Counted from the first letter of the stretch, positions 54,115 through 64,000 are shown. The stretch: DNA of 64,000 nt from Aliiglaciecola sp. 3_MG-2023 (GCF_030548205.1 NZ_JAUORV010000021.1:1-64000); one strand, 5' to 3'. A program made the numbers and translations. Notes: generated from the letters alone by a model not told the origin.

Positions 54115-56955
54115 TTATGCCTGTCTGGCGTCGTCTAATATTGGTTTAAGGAAATGAGCTGTATGAGAGCCTTTCACCTTGCTAACCTCTTCTGGTGTGC
54201 CTTGAGCGATAATATTACCACCGCCTGAACCCCCTTCTGGCCCCAAATCGACTATCCAATCTGCGGTTTTTATCACATCCAGATTGTGTTCAATAACCAC
54301 TACGGTATTACCGTGATCCCGAAGCCTATGCAACACTTCCAATAATTGTTTTATATCGTGGAAATGCAATCCTGTTGTGGGTTCATCCAAAATATACAGG
54401 GTTTGGCCAGTATCACGTTTGGATAGTTCTTTGGCAAGTTTCACCCGTTGGGCTTCCCCGCCAGAAAGGGTTGTCGCAGACTGTCCTAAACGAATGTATG
54501 ACAAACCTACGTCAATTAGGGTTTGCAGTTTACGGGCAATCGCTGGAATGGCATCGAAGAATTCACGGGCTTCTTCCACCGTCATATCGAGCACTTGATT
54601 AATATCTTTGCCCTTGTAGGTTACTTCTAACGTTTCGCGGTTATAACGTTTGCTTTTGCACACGTCACAAGGCACATACACATCGGGTAAAAAGTGCATT
54701 TCCACTTTAATTAGACCATCTCCCTGACAAGCTTCACAACGTCCGCCTTTGACGTTAAAACTAAATCGTCCTGGCTTGTAACCGCGAGAGCGTGCCTCTT
54801 GGGTAGCAGCAAACATTTCTCGAATGGGAGTGAATATACCTGCGTAAGTTGCCGGATTTGAACGCGGTGTGCGGCCGATTGGACTCTGGTCGATATCAAC
54901 CACTTTATCTAGTTGATCCAGGCCTGTTATGTCTTTGTAAGGAGCAGCTTCACCTGTGGTCGCACCGTTTAAGGCGTGATGTGCTAACTTATAAAATGTA
55001 TCGTTGACCAAGGTCGATTTGCCAGAGCCAGAGACGCCGGTTACACAGGTCATGAGTCCAATTGGGATATGTAAATCTACTTGCTGTAGGTTATTCCCCG
55101 TTGCACCAGTTAATTTCACCCATTTATCGTCTTTGACTTTATTACGTTCTTTAGGAATTTCTATTCGCTCTCTACCGGAAAGGTATTTCCCTGTAAGTGA
55201 GTCTTCACTTTTTAATATGTCTTCGAGGCTACCTTCAGCAACAATTTGGCCGCCATGTACGCCCGCTCCTGGTCCGATATCAACAATATAGTCGGCTTCT
55301 TTGATGGCATCTTCATCATGCTCTACAACGATAACCGTGTTACCTAAATCCCGAAGGTGTCTAAGGGTTTTTAACAAGCGTTCGTTGTCGCGTTGATGCA
55401 AGCCGATTGAGGGTTCATCTAATACGTACATAACCCCTACTAAGCCTGCCCCGATTTGACTGGCTAAGCGGATGCGCTGGGCCTCGCCACCGGATAAGGT
55501 GTCCGCACTTCGTGACATAGAAAGGTAGTTCAAACCTACGTTAACCAGAAAACTTAAGCGGTCGTTAATTTCTTTTAGAATCTTTTCCGCGATCTGTGCA
55601 CGCTGTCCGCTTAAATCTAATTGGTCAAAAAATTCCAGGGCATCAGAGATGGACATCTCGGTAATGCTTGGTAGTGCTGTTTCACCAATAAATACGTTTC
55701 TAGCTTCTAATCGCAAGCGGGCTCCGCCACAACTATTACAGTGTTGTTGGCTAAGGTATTTAGACAGCTCTTCACGCACAGCATTAGATTCTGTCTCTTT
55801 ATAGCGGCGGTCCATATTTGGAATAATGCCTTCAAATGGATGCTTGCGCTCCATGATGTCGCCGCGATCGTTAATGTACTTAAACTTAATTGCGGTTCCT
55901 TTGCTGCCGAACAAAATAACATCTTTATGTTTGCTATCAAGTTCTTCAAAGGGAACCGTAAGGCTGAATCCGTAGTGATCAGCAACGGCTTGTAACATCT
56001 GAAAATAATAGTAACTGCGTTTGTCCCAGCCGCGAATCGCGCCCCCAGACAAACTTAATTCTTGGTTACTAACAATTTTTCCAGGATCGAAAAACTGTTT
56101 GTTTCCTAAACCGTCACAGGTAGGACAGGCACCTGCAGGGTTATTAAAGGAAAACAACCTAGGCTCGAGTTCAGCCATGCTGTAACCACAATGGGGACAC
56201 GCAAAGTTGGCTGAAAATACCAATTCGTCTTTCGCTAAGTCATCCATAAAGGCGACCTTGGCGGCACCTGCGGATAACTGCAATGCAGTTTCAAAAGACT
56301 CAGATAACCTTAACGCTAAATCGTCACGCACTTTGAAACGGTCGACCACCACTTCAATGGTGTGCTTTTTATGAAGGTCGAGCTGAGGCGGATCGGAAAG
56401 GTCACAGACTTCACCATCAATGCGTGCGCGTATGTATCCTTGTGCAGCTAAACCCTCAAGGGTTTTTATGTGCTCGCCTTTGCGCTCTTGCACAACAGGT
56501 GCAAGTAACATTAACTTAGTGCCTTCTTCCATCTCTAGCACTCGGTCGACCATTTGACTTACCGTTTGTGCCGCTAAGGGAACATGGTGAGTAGGGCATC
56601 GAGGCTCACCTACGCGGGCATATAACAAGCGCAGGTAATCGTAAATTTCAGTGATGGTGCCCACCGTAGAGCGTGGGTTATGAGACGTTGACTTTTGCTC
56701 GATGGAGATAGCCGGTGATAAACCTTCAATATGGTCAACATCGGGCTTTTCCATCATCGACAAAAATTGTCTGGCATAGGCGGAAAGGGATTCTACATAA
56801 CGCCGTTGCCCTTCAGCATATAAAGTATCAAAAGCTAAAGAAGATTTACCCGAACCCGACAGGCCTGTAATAACAATTAGCTTGTCACGGGGAAGCGTTA
56901 TATTGACGTTTTTCAGATTGTGGGTGCGCGCACCCCTAACTTCAATTTTATCCAT
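54115..56955 (-). CDS. uvrA: Excinuclease ABC subunit UvrA
   Basis: A 946-residue ATPase that finds DNA damage for nucleotide excision repair. I start it at ATG 56955 ([20 protein letters not shown]), the usual UvrA start; the frame runs 48 bases further. Two ABC modules carry Walker A sites [20 protein letters not shown] and [13 protein letters not shown], signatures [14 protein letters not shown] and [14 protein letters not shown]. Zinc sites are CPHCGY...CPTCDG (residues near 260-290) and CEACQGDG...CDVCKSKRY. No LexA box was found upstream. It is first in a run with the thioesterase and oxygenase genes. Confidence 0.97.
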   Translation of the reverse strand: MDKIEVRGARTHNLKNVNITLPRDKLIVITGLSGSGKSSLAFDTLYAEGQRRYVESLSAYARQFLSMMEKPDVDHIEGLSPAISIEQKSTSHNPRSTVGTITEIYDYLRLLYARVGEPRCPTHHVPLAAQTVSQMVDRVLEMEEGTKLMLLAPVVQERKGEHIKTLEGLAAQGYIRARIDGEVCDLSDPPQLDLHKKHTIEVVVDRFKVRDDLALRLSESFETALQLSAGAAKVAFMDDLAKDELVFSANFACPHCGYSMAELEPRLFSFNNPAGACPTCDGLGNKQFFDPGKIVSNQELSLSGGAIRGWDKRSYYYFQMLQAVADHYGFSLTVPFEELDSKHKDVILFGSKGTAIKFKYINDRGDIMERKHPFEGIIPNMDRRYKETESNAVREELSKYLSQQHCNSCGGARLRLEARNVFIGETALPSITEMSISDALEFFDQLDLSGQRAQIAEKILKEINDRLSFLVNVGLNYLSMSRSADTLSGGEAQRIRLASQIGAGLVGVMYVLDEPSIGLHQRDNERLLKTLRHLRDLGNTVIVVEHDEDAIKEADYIVDIGPGAGVHGGQIVAEGSLEDILKSEDSLTGKYLSGRERIEIPKERNKVKDDKWVKLTGATGNNLQQVDLHIPIGLMTCVTGVSGSGKSTLVNDTFYKLAHHALNGATTGEAAPYKDITGLDQLDKVVDIDQSPIGRTPRSNPATYAGIFTPIREMFAATQEARSRGYKPGRFSFNVKGGRCEACQGDGLIKVEMHFLPDVYVPCDVCKSKRYNRETLEVTYKGKDINQVLDMTVEEAREFFDAIPAIARKLQTLIDVGLSYIRLGQSATTLSGGEAQRVKLAKELSKRDTGQTLYILDEPTTGLHFHDIKQLLEVLHRLRDHGNTVVVIEHNLDVIKTADWIVDLGPEGGSGGGNIIAQGTPEEVSKVKGSHTAHFLKPILDDARQA

Positions 56956-57228
56956 GGATCCAAAATGTTGCCCGACCAAAAGATCAGTATTACATAATTG
57001 CAAATCATGCTCTATTCAGAACGGGCTATTATTCCAAAAAAAGCGTAAATTTTTTATTTAAAACGTGTTTTTAACCATCTATCGCCTATTTTAATGCTGT
57101 GATAAACTTCGCGGCCAATATTTAGTATTCACTTCTTAATCAATTTAATGGGCAAAAGATTTTTGTAATCCATGTTGTTGATTCAGGAAGACGTCAATTA
57201 GCTTTATTTTAAACCATAGTGATTTGTT

Positions 57229-58584
57229 TTGAACGCAACTGAATTACGTGCCGCCTTATCTCTTGCCTTTATCTATGTCCTAAGAATGTTGGGACTATTT
57301 ATGGTGATGCCAGTTTTAGCCATATTAGCCCAAGACTACCCTGATTACTCTGTTCTAATGGTGGGAATTGCCATTGGTGGATATGGTTTAACCCAAGCTA
57401 TATTGCAAATTCCCATGGGAATGTTTTCAGACAAATTTGGCCGCAAACCTATCATTATTGTGGGCTTGTTGCTGTTTTCGTTAGGCAGTTTAATTGCAGG
57501 TTTTGCTGACAGTATGTGGATGCTAGTGTTAGGGCGCATACTGCAAGGTACAGGGGCCATCGCAGGGGCGATTATGGCATTAGCTGCGGACGTTAGTCGC
57601 GAAAATCAGCGACCTAAAGTGATGGCGATTATTGGTATTGCCATCGGCTTTTCATTTTACTTAGCACTCATGATTGGGCCAATGATTTCTAATCTGTGGG
57701 GGTTATCTGGGATATTTTTTGTCACCGCGGTATTAGCTATTTTATGTATATTTATAGTTGGTTTTGTGGTCCCTTCACAGCACAAAAGTGCACCTTCAGG
57801 AGATACCTTACCCACCTGGAAAGATGTGGCTAATTTGTTTGGTGATAAACAAATTCAAAAGTTAAACATCAGTGTTTGTTTATTGCATATGATGATCACT
57901 CTGTTTTTCATGCAGTTGCCGGTAATGCTTCAACAAATGGGGTTAATGGTTGAAGTGCAATGGAAGCTCTATTTGCCGGTATTGTTAAGTTCTATTGTTG
58001 GTTTAACGGTGCTGATGGGGCTAAATCGCAAAGTTTCACAGAAAGTGCTGATGTTAGTGTCGATTTTACTGCTAATGATTGCCTGTGCTGGATTATCTTT
58101 ATCAACAACTTTATTCGCCGTCGCCGCTTTCGCAGTAGTGTTTTTCAGTGGTTTTAATTATTTAGAAGCAAACTTACCTGCATGGGTTTCGAGCATCGCA
58201 CCGGCTGGCAAAAAAGGCTCTGCCATGGGGATGTATGCCAGTTTTCAGTTCTTTGGTGCGTTTTTAGGGGGAATGTTAGCCGGAGTTCTCAATCAATATT
58301 TCTCCCCTTCAGAAGTACTAATGTGTGCCATTGGCATTTTGCTTGTTTGGACAGGCATCGTATTTAATCTGAAAAGCGTGGATAGATATCGACGCTATAC
58401 TTTAAGTGGAGTGAGCGGGGCTGCGGATTTAGAACGCCTTAAAAAGCAACTGTTGGCTATGCCTGGAGTAGTTGATCTTGCCTTGGTGGCCCACGAAAAT
58501 AGTGTTTATGTTAAAGCTACTGCGGAATTTAATCTTCGACAAGCGCAACAAATCGTCCTCGATACTGCATCCGGTCAAGCGTAA
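57229..58584 (+). CDS. YajR-like MFS transporter with C-terminal YAM domain
   Basis: A 451-residue protein, the same size as E. coli YajR (454). Twelve helices are followed by a ferredoxin-like soluble domain (about 385-450, DRYRRYTLSGVSGAADLERL, LLAMPGVVDLALVAHENSVY). MFS motif A is FSDKFGRKPI. YVLRMLGLFMVMPVLAILAQ and GYGLTQAILQIPMGMFSDKF match the family. The start is TTG at 57229, since later ATG codons lie within TM1. The substrate of YajR is unknown. It is divergent from uvrA. Confidence 0.88.
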   Translation: MNATELRAALSLAFIYVLRMLGLFMVMPVLAILAQDYPDYSVLMVGIAIGGYGLTQAILQIPMGMFSDKFGRKPIIIVGLLLFSLGSLIAGFADSMWMLVLGRILQGTGAIAGAIMALAADVSRENQRPKVMAIIGIAIGFSFYLALMIGPMISNLWGLSGIFFVTAVLAILCIFIVGFVVPSQHKSAPSGDTLPTWKDVANLFGDKQIQKLNISVCLLHMMITLFFMQLPVMLQQMGLMVEVQWKLYLPVLLSSIVGLTVLMGLNRKVSQKVLMLVSILLLMIACAGLSLSTTLFAVAAFAVVFFSGFNYLEANLPAWVSSIAPAGKKGSAMGMYASFQFFGAFLGGMLAGVLNQYFSPSEVLMCAIGILLVWTGIVFNLKSVDRYRRYTLSGVSGAADLERLKKQLLAMPGVVDLALVAHENSVYVKATAEFNLRQAQQIVLDTASGQA

Positions 58585-58656
58585 GCCGGTACTTAATGGC
58601 ATCGAAGGATGAATTGTGTTGAGTTAAACTTAATGCCAATTTTGGTGAGAATATAA

Positions 58657-59523
58657 ATGACTAATTTAATCCCTTGGCGCTCGTTACTGTTTCTACCTGC
58701 TAATAATCAAAAATTTATTGATAAAGCCCATACTCGTGGTGCTGATGGTTATATTCTAGATTTAGAAGATAGTATTCCTCCTGACCACAAAACCACTGCA
58801 CGGGCGAATATTGTAACTGCTGCTAAAGTCGTGGCGAAAGACGGCGCTGATACCTTAGTTAGAATAAACTCCGGACTACGACTCGCAATAAGAGATTTAG
58901 AAGCGGTAATTGATCCTCAGGTTTGCGCCATAGTTATCCCGAAAGTCAGCAGTGCTGGCCATGTCCAATTAATTGCTGAGACAATCGAAGAGCTGGAACA
59001 TGAAAAGCAAATGCCCCCGGGGTATACGCGACTGATTGCGCAAATTGAACACGTTGATGTAATGTCTAAGTTAGACGAAATCGCCAATAGCTCTAGTCGC
59101 TTAGTGGCCATGACTATGGGCACGGAAGATTTGTCTTTGTCCATTGGCATGGAGCCCATCACTGAAGCACTTGTTGGCCCTTGTCAGCAATTAATTATGG
59201 CGTGTCGGCGGGCAAATATCATACCTATGGGGTTTCCTGCTTCCATCGCGGATTTTAGCGATACTGACAAGTTTCAGGTCGTTGCCGAGCTTGCCAACAA
59301 AATAGGGTTTTCTGGTGCGCCTTGTGTACACCCAATGCAAGTTAAAATATTGAATCAAGTCTTTATGCCCTCTGAACAACAAGTAAAACAGGCCAATGAC
59401 ATAATTCAATCTTTCCAGCAACAATATGAGCAGGGGACAGGGGCCACTAATTTTGCCAATAAAATGATTGATTTACCTGTGGTGAAACGAGCAGAAAATC
59501 TTTTGAAAAGGCTAAATCGGTAA
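58657..59523 (+). CDS. CitE-like (HpcH/HpaI) lyase
   Basis: A 288-residue TIM-barrel enzyme of the citrate-lyase beta-subunit/HpcH-HpaI family. It starts WRSLLFLPANNQKFIDKAHT and shows DGYILDLEDSIPPDHKTTAR (metal-binding Glu/Asp), LIAQIEHVDVMSKLDEIANS and FSGAPCVHPMQVKILNQVF. Relatives cleave malyl-CoA, citryl-CoA or citramalyl-CoA esters. No citrate lyase alpha or gamma genes are nearby, so it is a stand-alone CitE-like enzyme. It follows the YajR-like gene on the same strand, 72 bases on. Confidence 0.88.
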   Translation: MTNLIPWRSLLFLPANNQKFIDKAHTRGADGYILDLEDSIPPDHKTTARANIVTAAKVVAKDGADTLVRINSGLRLAIRDLEAVIDPQVCAIVIPKVSSAGHVQLIAETIEELEHEKQMPPGYTRLIAQIEHVDVMSKLDEIANSSSRLVAMTMGTEDLSLSIGMEPITEALVGPCQQLIMACRRANIIPMGFPASIADFSDTDKFQVVAELANKIGFSGAPCVHPMQVKILNQVFMPSEQQVKQANDIIQSFQQQYEQGTGATNFANKMIDLPVVKRAENLLKRLNR

Positions 59524-59649
59524 AACTAGACTAGCTCAATGAGTAAATTGATTTATATTAATGGTAAGTAATTTAAACTGAATTTAGTTCAGATTTTATT
59601 GAGATAAAACTAACTATTCGGGTTACAATACTGCGGATAAATACGAACA

Positions 59650-59820
59650 ATGATGCCAAGTTTTTTAACTAAATTGGCAGCGAACATACCTTTTCTACAT
59701 AAATATTTAGGTAAGTTTCTGAATTTAATAACCAATTTAGAAATATCTGCTTGGATGCTAAATAAGTATGTCTTGAGACATACAAGAAATGGGAAAGACA
59801 ACTTGTTTAGCAACGAATAA
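59650..59820 (+). CDS. Possible 56-residue protein upstream of ssb
   Basis: An open frame starts ATG-ATG at 59650 and stops 11 bases before the ssb start. It reads [20 protein letters not shown] and later [18 protein letters not shown], and is basic with an amphipathic helical look. There is no good ribosome site and no family I recognise. The frame may be chance in AT-rich DNA or a remnant. Confidence 0.25.
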   Translation: MMPSFLTKLAANIPFLHKYLGKFLNLITNLEISAWMLNKYVLRHTRNGKDNLFSNE

Positions 59821-59831
59821 TAGGAGTAAAC

Positions 59832-60416
59832 ATGGCAACTAAAGGTGTCAACAAAGTCATTTTAGTGGGTAATATTGGACAAGATCCAGAAGTTAGATAC
59901 ATGCCCAACGGTAATGCAGTAGCAAATTTAAGTTTGGCTACCAGTGAAAGTTGGAAAGACCAAAGTGGGCAGATGCAAGAGCGCACCGAATGGCATAGAT
60001 TGACCATGTACCGTCGTTTAGCTGAAATTGCCGGTGAATATTTGCGTAAAGGGTCGCAAATTTATGTAGAAGGCAAACTGCAAACGCGTAAATGGCAAGA
60101 TCAAAGTGGTCAAGACAAATACACCACTGAGATTATTGTTGATCAAATGCAGATGTTAGGAGGTCGTGGAGGCCAATCTGACAATCAGCAAGGTGGCTAT
60201 TCGAATCAAGGTCAAGGCGGTGGTCAATATAACCAAGCGCCACAAAAGCCTGCACAAGCACCACAGCAGAATTACGCTAAACCACCACAACAAGGCGGTG
60301 GACAGCAATACGGCAACGCACCTCAACAGAATCCAGGTGCGAATCAACAAAATCCAGGGAATAAGCCGCCTATGGCTGAGCCTGACTTTGATTTTGATGA
60401 TGATATTCCGTTCTGA
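59832..60416 (+). CDS. ssb: Single-stranded DNA-binding protein
   Basis: A 194-residue protein. The N-terminal OB fold (1-115) starts [20 protein letters not shown] and has [40 protein letters not shown] and [15 protein letters not shown]. The linker of about 60 residues is rich in Gly, Gln, Pro and Asn. The acidic tip [10 protein letters not shown] recruits repair and replication partners. GGAG lies seven bases upstream of the ATG. A perfect GTATGTC/GACATAC palindrome is present near 59766-59783. A terminator follows. Confidence 0.97.
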   Translation: MATKGVNKVILVGNIGQDPEVRYMPNGNAVANLSLATSESWKDQSGQMQERTEWHRLTMYRRLAEIAGEYLRKGSQIYVEGKLQTRKWQDQSGQDKYTTEIIVDQMQMLGGRGGQSDNQQGGYSNQGQGGGQYNQAPQKPAQAPQQNYAKPPQQGGGQQYGNAPQQNPGANQQNPGNKPPMAEPDFDFDDDIPF

Positions 60417-60453
60417 CCTGTACTTAAGACAAAATGTTGAAAAACACCCTAGA

Positions 60454-60477
60454 AAGCCGCTATTAAGCGGCTTTTTT
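60454..60477 (+). terminator. Terminator of ssb
   Basis: AAGCCGC-TATTAA-GCGGCTT followed by a T-run, 38 bases after the ssb stop codon. Confidence 0.9.
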
Positions 60478-60688
60478 ATGGCAAGCTTTACGCTTTAATT
60501 AATAATTGTATTTAACTTAATTCAATTTCAACGGAGGGCTAACATTATAACTTAGTGGTCTGCTTTTATACTCGGTTGATTCTGTTATTGTACTTTCCCT
60601 AAATTGTCATCAATATGTTAATGTTACGAGTTAATGATTGATCGCAACTATTTGCAATACGGTTTTTGAAAAAAGGAACTCAAGCTTA

Positions 60689-62926
60689 ATGAACCTAAAA
60701 AAGTTCTCTGTTACTTTGCTATCCATTGGGATTAGTATTTCGTCTTTCGCCCTCAGTGCAAAAGAACACCCAAATCTTATTCTGACCGAGCCCGGTGTGG
60801 AAAGAATTAGAGCGAATTTAGGCCAAGTTCCTTTATTTGATGAGTCTCTTGCTCGCATAAAACGAGAAGTTGATGTAGAGATTGCAACCGGTATCGATAC
60901 CCCAATTCCAAAGGATTTTTCTGGCGGTTATACCCACCAACGTCACAAATTAAACTTCTTTACTGCGCAAAAAGCTGGTGTGCTCTACCAAGTTTTAGAA
61001 GACGAAAAGTATGCCAAATATATCCGCGATATGTTGTTTCAGTATGAAGCAATGTACAAAGATCTACCGCTTCACCCACAAGAACGCTCTTATGCCAGAG
61101 GAAAGCTATTTTGGCAGTGTCTAAACGACAGTAACTGGTTGGTTTACATGAGCCAGGCTTATGATGCCATTTACGATTACTTGAGTGAGAGTGAGCGCGA
61201 CAAGCTTGAAACAAATTTATTTCGCCCTTTTGCTGACTTTATTTCATTAGAAAACCCACAGTTTTTCAACCGCGTACATAACCACAGTACATGGGGGATT
61301 ACGGCTGTAGGTATGATTGGTTTGGTAATGGATGACGAAGAACTTATTCAACGTGCACTTTATGGCATTGAAGATGACGGTTTAGAAGTCGGCGGTAAAG
61401 ACAACGACGGCGGAACAATTAAAGTCGAAGGGCAACGCAAAGGTTTCTTTGCCAACCTAGAAGAACCTTTCTCACCTGACGGTTATTATACTGAAGGACC
61501 TTATTATCAGCGTTATGCCATGTACCCATTCTTAATATTGGCACTGGCAATGGAAAATAACCGCCCAGAAATGAAAGTGTTACAGCATAAAAATAACGTG
61601 TTACTCAAAGGGGTTAACGCGTTACTGAATTTGTCTGATGCTGATGGTGAATTTTTCCCAATTAACGATGGCCAAAAAGGCATGTCCTATTACACCAGTT
61701 CTTTAGTTTCAGCGGTTAATCTGGCGTATTTTTATGGCGATAAAAACCCTGAGCTACTCAGTATCGTTGAAAAACAAGGGCAGGTACTTATTGATGAGTC
61801 TGGCTTAGCGGCGGCGATAGGTGTACGCGACGGCGAAGCTAAACCATTCACCAAAAAGTCAATTAATCTAAGTGACGGTATTGATGGTAAACAAGGGGGA
61901 ATCGGCATATTGCGTTATGGCAATGAAGATCTCACTTTAGTCTTTAAATATGCGGCTCAGGGCCTGAGCCATGGTCACTACGATAAGCTTTCTTATTCTT
62001 TGTATGAAAAAGGTGATGAAGTTTTACAGGATTACGGGTTAGCCCGCTTCGTAAATATTGAACAAAAAGGCGGCGGTAACTATCTTAAAGAGAACACGAC
62101 TTGGGCAAAAACAACCATTGCTCACAATACCTTATCTGTAAATGAGAAAAAGCACTTTAATGGTAGCTATGATATTGCCAGTCAACATCATTCTGAGTTG
62201 TTTACCTTTGATGCTGAAAAAGACAATGTTCAGGTGGTGAGCGCCACAGAAAGCAATGCTTACCCTGGCACATCTATGCATCGCACTATGGCAATGATTA
62301 AAGATGAAAGCTTCGAGAAAGCCTTTTTACTCGATATCATGCGTGTTAAATCAGATAGCAAAAATCAATATGATCTTCCGTATTACTTTATGGGACAGGT
62401 TTTGGATATGAACTTTGCTTATGACTCTCCTAAAGTCCTGCGTCCGTTAGGAGAAGATAATGGTTATCAACATCTTTTCGTTGAAGGCAAAGGCAATGGA
62501 GTGAACGGAAATTCAAAATTCTCATGGTTAGGTAATGGCAAGTATTACACCTTAACGGCCGTGACGGATAACGATGATGAGTTGCTTTTCACCCGCATTG
62601 GCGCTAATGATCCTGAATTTAACTTGCGCCGTGATGCCTCTTTGTTATTGCGCAGAAATGCCAAAGATACTCTGTTTGTTTCTGTTATTGAGCCCCATGG
62701 CTCCTACGGACCTGTGACTGAGTTATCACAAAATTCAAAAAGTAATATCGCAGATTTAAACGTAGTAGTGGATAACAAAAACTACACTGGAGTGACTATT
62801 ACAGACTTGGCAGGTAATCAGCAGTTATTCATTATTGCCAACGATAATGCCTCAAAAACTGCCAAGCATAGCTTGAAAGTTAATGGCAAAAAATATAGTT
62901 GGACGGGGCCTTATTTCTACCAATAA
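60689..62926 (+). CDS. PL17-like oligo-alginate lyase (heparinase II/III family)
   Basis: A 745-residue exported enzyme. I start it at ATG 60689, with AGGA upstream and a signal peptide (MNLKKFSVTLLSIGISISSF, cleavage near ALSA). The N-terminal alpha-toroid (about 30-370, alginate-lyase-like) contains RVHNHSTWGITAVGMIG and FSPDGYYTEGPYYQRYAMYP. These positions hold the Asn-His and Tyr pairs expected for the catalytic site of PL17 enzymes. The beta-sandwich part (about 385-740, heparinase II/III) has GLSHGHYDKLSYSLYEKGDE, VLQDYGLARFVNIEQKGG and TIAHNTLSVNE, with the His/Asp/His that bind structural zinc in this family. Overall length matches the exo-acting PL17 lyases that turn oligo-alginate into monosaccharide (DEH). 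PL15 or a related polyuronate lyase is an alternative. No KDG pathway gene is adjacent in the window. Confidence 0.8.
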   Translation: MNLKKFSVTLLSIGISISSFALSAKEHPNLILTEPGVERIRANLGQVPLFDESLARIKREVDVEIATGIDTPIPKDFSGGYTHQRHKLNFFTAQKAGVLYQVLEDEKYAKYIRDMLFQYEAMYKDLPLHPQERSYARGKLFWQCLNDSNWLVYMSQAYDAIYDYLSESERDKLETNLFRPFADFISLENPQFFNRVHNHSTWGITAVGMIGLVMDDEELIQRALYGIEDDGLEVGGKDNDGGTIKVEGQRKGFFANLEEPFSPDGYYTEGPYYQRYAMYPFLILALAMENNRPEMKVLQHKNNVLLKGVNALLNLSDADGEFFPINDGQKGMSYYTSSLVSAVNLAYFYGDKNPELLSIVEKQGQVLIDESGLAAAIGVRDGEAKPFTKKSINLSDGIDGKQGGIGILRYGNEDLTLVFKYAAQGLSHGHYDKLSYSLYEKGDEVLQDYGLARFVNIEQKGGGNYLKENTTWAKTTIAHNTLSVNEKKHFNGSYDIASQHHSELFTFDAEKDNVQVVSATESNAYPGTSMHRTMAMIKDESFEKAFLLDIMRVKSDSKNQYDLPYYFMGQVLDMNFAYDSPKVLRPLGEDNGYQHLFVEGKGNGVNGNSKFSWLGNGKYYTLTAVTDNDDELLFTRIGANDPEFNLRRDASLLLRRNAKDTLFVSVIEPHGSYGPVTELSQNSKSNIADLNVVVDNKNYTGVTITDLAGNQQLFIIANDNASKTAKHSLKVNGKKYSWTGPYFYQ

Positions 62927-62954
62927 AAAATAAGCATCAACCATATTAAACACC

Positions 62955-63024
62955 AGCCGTAGGATTCTCTGTTGCAATCCAGTGATATTGCAAAAATATG
63001 CACAGAGATGAATACGGCTTTTTT
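62955..63024 (+). terminator. Compound hairpin terminator after the lyase
   Basis: An interrupted, nested stem: AGCCGTA/TACGGCT outer, TCTCTGT/ACAGAGA middle, TTGCAAT/ATTGCAA inner, closing with TTTTTT. It lies 29 bases after the lyase stop codon. Confidence 0.8.
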
Positions 63025-63184
63025 AATTGAAATCGCCTTCTCCTCGTCTCTACCTCTATCAATACTCCTCTACTGTAAATCTACCGTGTTTTTTAGGCGC
63101 TTTTTTGGTATTTGTTTAAAAAATGACTTATCTTTGGTTCAGTGAAGTATCCATTTAATCGCAAAACATCCCAAGGAAGGCACT

Positions 63185-64000
63185 ATGAACTTTATTTTAC
63201 CTTTAACTATTGTCGTTTCCCTGTGCTTTTCTAGCTCATCTGTTGCTAACGAGTTTAATGATGCCATTGATTCCATTATGCAGGGGGCGATCGAAGATGG
63301 TGCGCCAGGGTGTAATCTGGGAGTTATCCACAAAGGAAGCTTTATCCATAAAAAAGGTTATGGATTGAGTAATCTTGAACTCGACACGCCCTTAGACGGG
63401 ACACAAGTGCATCGAATGGCTTCTGTTTCTAAACAATTTACTGCCTTGGCTGTGCTACTACTTGCTGAAGAAGGCAAGATAGCCTTAGACGACGATATTC
63501 GTAAACATCTTCCATCTTTGCCCGATTACGGACACACAATAACCATTAACGGAATGCTGGGACACGTTTCTGGGATGGGAGACTATGATCTGATCAGCTC
63601 TTTTGACCAAGAAGAAAAAAATCCAAAGTCCATAGAATTGAAGTCTGCTGCTGGTGGCTTGTTTCGTCTTGGGAACGAGGATTATCTGACTATTGCGGAA
63701 TTCTTCGAGGTTGTCAGCACTGTGCCCCTTGCTTTAGAGCCAGAAACTGAATTTAGTTATAGCAACCTGGCTTATTTTTTACTGTCGATGTTAGTGGAAA
63801 ACGTTTCTGGACAGTCCCTTCGAGATTATTCCCATGAGCATATCTTTAAGCCCCTAGGTATGAAAAACACCTTCTTTAGTGATGACCCTGTAGAGATAGT
63901 GAAAAACCGTGCCTATGGTTACAAACAACGTGATGATGGCACCTATGTAACCGATATGACAAACTTATTCTGGGTAGGCGACGGCGGTTTACACACCAAT
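63185..64000 (+). CDS. Serine beta-lactamase-fold hydrolase (partial)
   Basis: An incomplete gene that runs off the window after 272 codons. It starts at ATG 63185 (AGGAAGG eight or so bases upstream) with a signal peptide (MNFILPLTIVVSLCFSSSSV, cleavage near VANE). The class C beta-lactamase/D-aminopeptidase fold is shown by the active-site Ser-x-x-Lys in RMASVSKQFTALAVLLLAEE (SVSK) and the Tyr-x-Asn in EFSYSNLAYFLLSML. VHRMASVSKQFTAL and FKPLGMKNTFF are typical of PF00144 enzymes. The C-terminal part is missing here. It may be a peptidase or esterase rather than an antibiotic-resistance enzyme. It follows the lyase gene on the same strand after a terminator. Confidence 0.9.
   Translation, partial: MNFILPLTIVVSLCFSSSSVANEFNDAIDSIMQGAIEDGAPGCNLGVIHKGSFIHKKGYGLSNLELDTPLDGTQVHRMASVSKQFTALAVLLLAEEGKIALDDDIRKHLPSLPDYGHTITINGMLGHVSGMGDYDLISSFDQEEKNPKSIELKSAAGGLFRLGNEDYLTIAEFFEVVSTVPLALEPETEFSYSNLAYFLLSMLVENVSGQSLRDYSHEHIFKPLGMKNTFFSDDPVEIVKNRAYGYKQRDDGTYVTDMTNLFWVGDGGLHTN

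Noticed and set aside
56956-57228. LexA box in the uvrA/YajR divergent region
   Set aside because: No CTGT-N8-ACAG match with fewer than two changes was found by eye.
63185-64000. Calling the last gene an antibiotic-resistance beta-lactamase
   Set aside because: The SxxK and YxN motifs are shared by many peptidases and esterases of the same fold, and the C-terminal part is outside the window.

Overview
The window is a 64 kb stretch of a gammaproteobacterial chromosome. Gene content and order point to the marine Alteromonadales, most like Alteromonadaceae of the Glaciecola/Paraglaciecola type. That placement is an inference from the PEP-CTERM protein, the MJ1255/VC2487-type glycosyltransferase, DUF3010 and DUF3630 proteins, a PL17-like alginate lyase, and the dapF-DUF484-xerC-yigB and uvrD order known from enteric and marine gammaproteobacteria. 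It is mostly ordinary core chromosome. No tRNA, rRNA, prophage or CRISPR array was seen.

Layout. 1-9.1 kb: a PEP-CTERM protein, a Tat-exported PhoX-like protein, tatABC, a tandem array of REPIN-type repeats, and an RND efflux pair. 9.4-14.6 kb: a DsrE-like periplasmic protein, an unrecognised membrane protein, an ATP-grasp enzyme, and a kynurenine-type tryptophan catabolic pair (kynA, kynU) facing a broken Lrp/AsnC regulator. 14.8-24.2 kb: a REC-TPR protein, a DUF3300 protein, ribA, a large GGDEF/EAL receptor, a DUF3630 protein and selO. 24.3-28 kb: cytochrome c, GST, recQ and a YigI-like thioesterase. 28-32.4 kb: an accessory-looking block holding a RAYT-like HUH transposase, an MscS channel, an ABC1 kinase and a small Cys-rich exported protein, edged and interrupted by short GACAGSCA-type repeats. 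32.5-43.2 kb: DUF3010, rarD, a diguanylate cyclase, uvrD, cysE, yigB, xerC, DUF484, dapF, lysA and lptM. 43.4-43.9 kb: a dense array of a related GACACCCAYC repeat. 44-64 kb: a glycosyltransferase and PAP2 phosphatase, rraA, S1/P1 nuclease, ubiX, mpl, fbp, ppa, MFS, DUF3299, 2OG oxygenase, thioesterase, uvrA, a YajR-like MFS, a CitE-like lyase, ssb, an oligo-alginate lyase and the start of a serine beta-lactamase-fold hydrolase.

How genes work together. The lptM-lysA-dapF-DUF484-xerC-yigB block links an outer-membrane assembly lipoprotein, the last lysine/DAP steps and chromosome-dimer resolution. uvrA, uvrD, recQ, ssb and xerC cover repair and recombination. mpl recycles peptidoglycan peptides that contain DAP. 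kynA and kynU would take tryptophan through kynurenine toward anthranilate, although the formamidase step is not in the window.

The least ordinary parts are three repeat systems: GTAG-type REPINs, the GACAGCCAT/TGCCTGTCC family around the transposase, and the GACACCCAYC array. Also notable are the regulator pseudogene that sits beside two intact-looking operator palindromes, and a hairpin that encodes the C-termini of two convergent genes.
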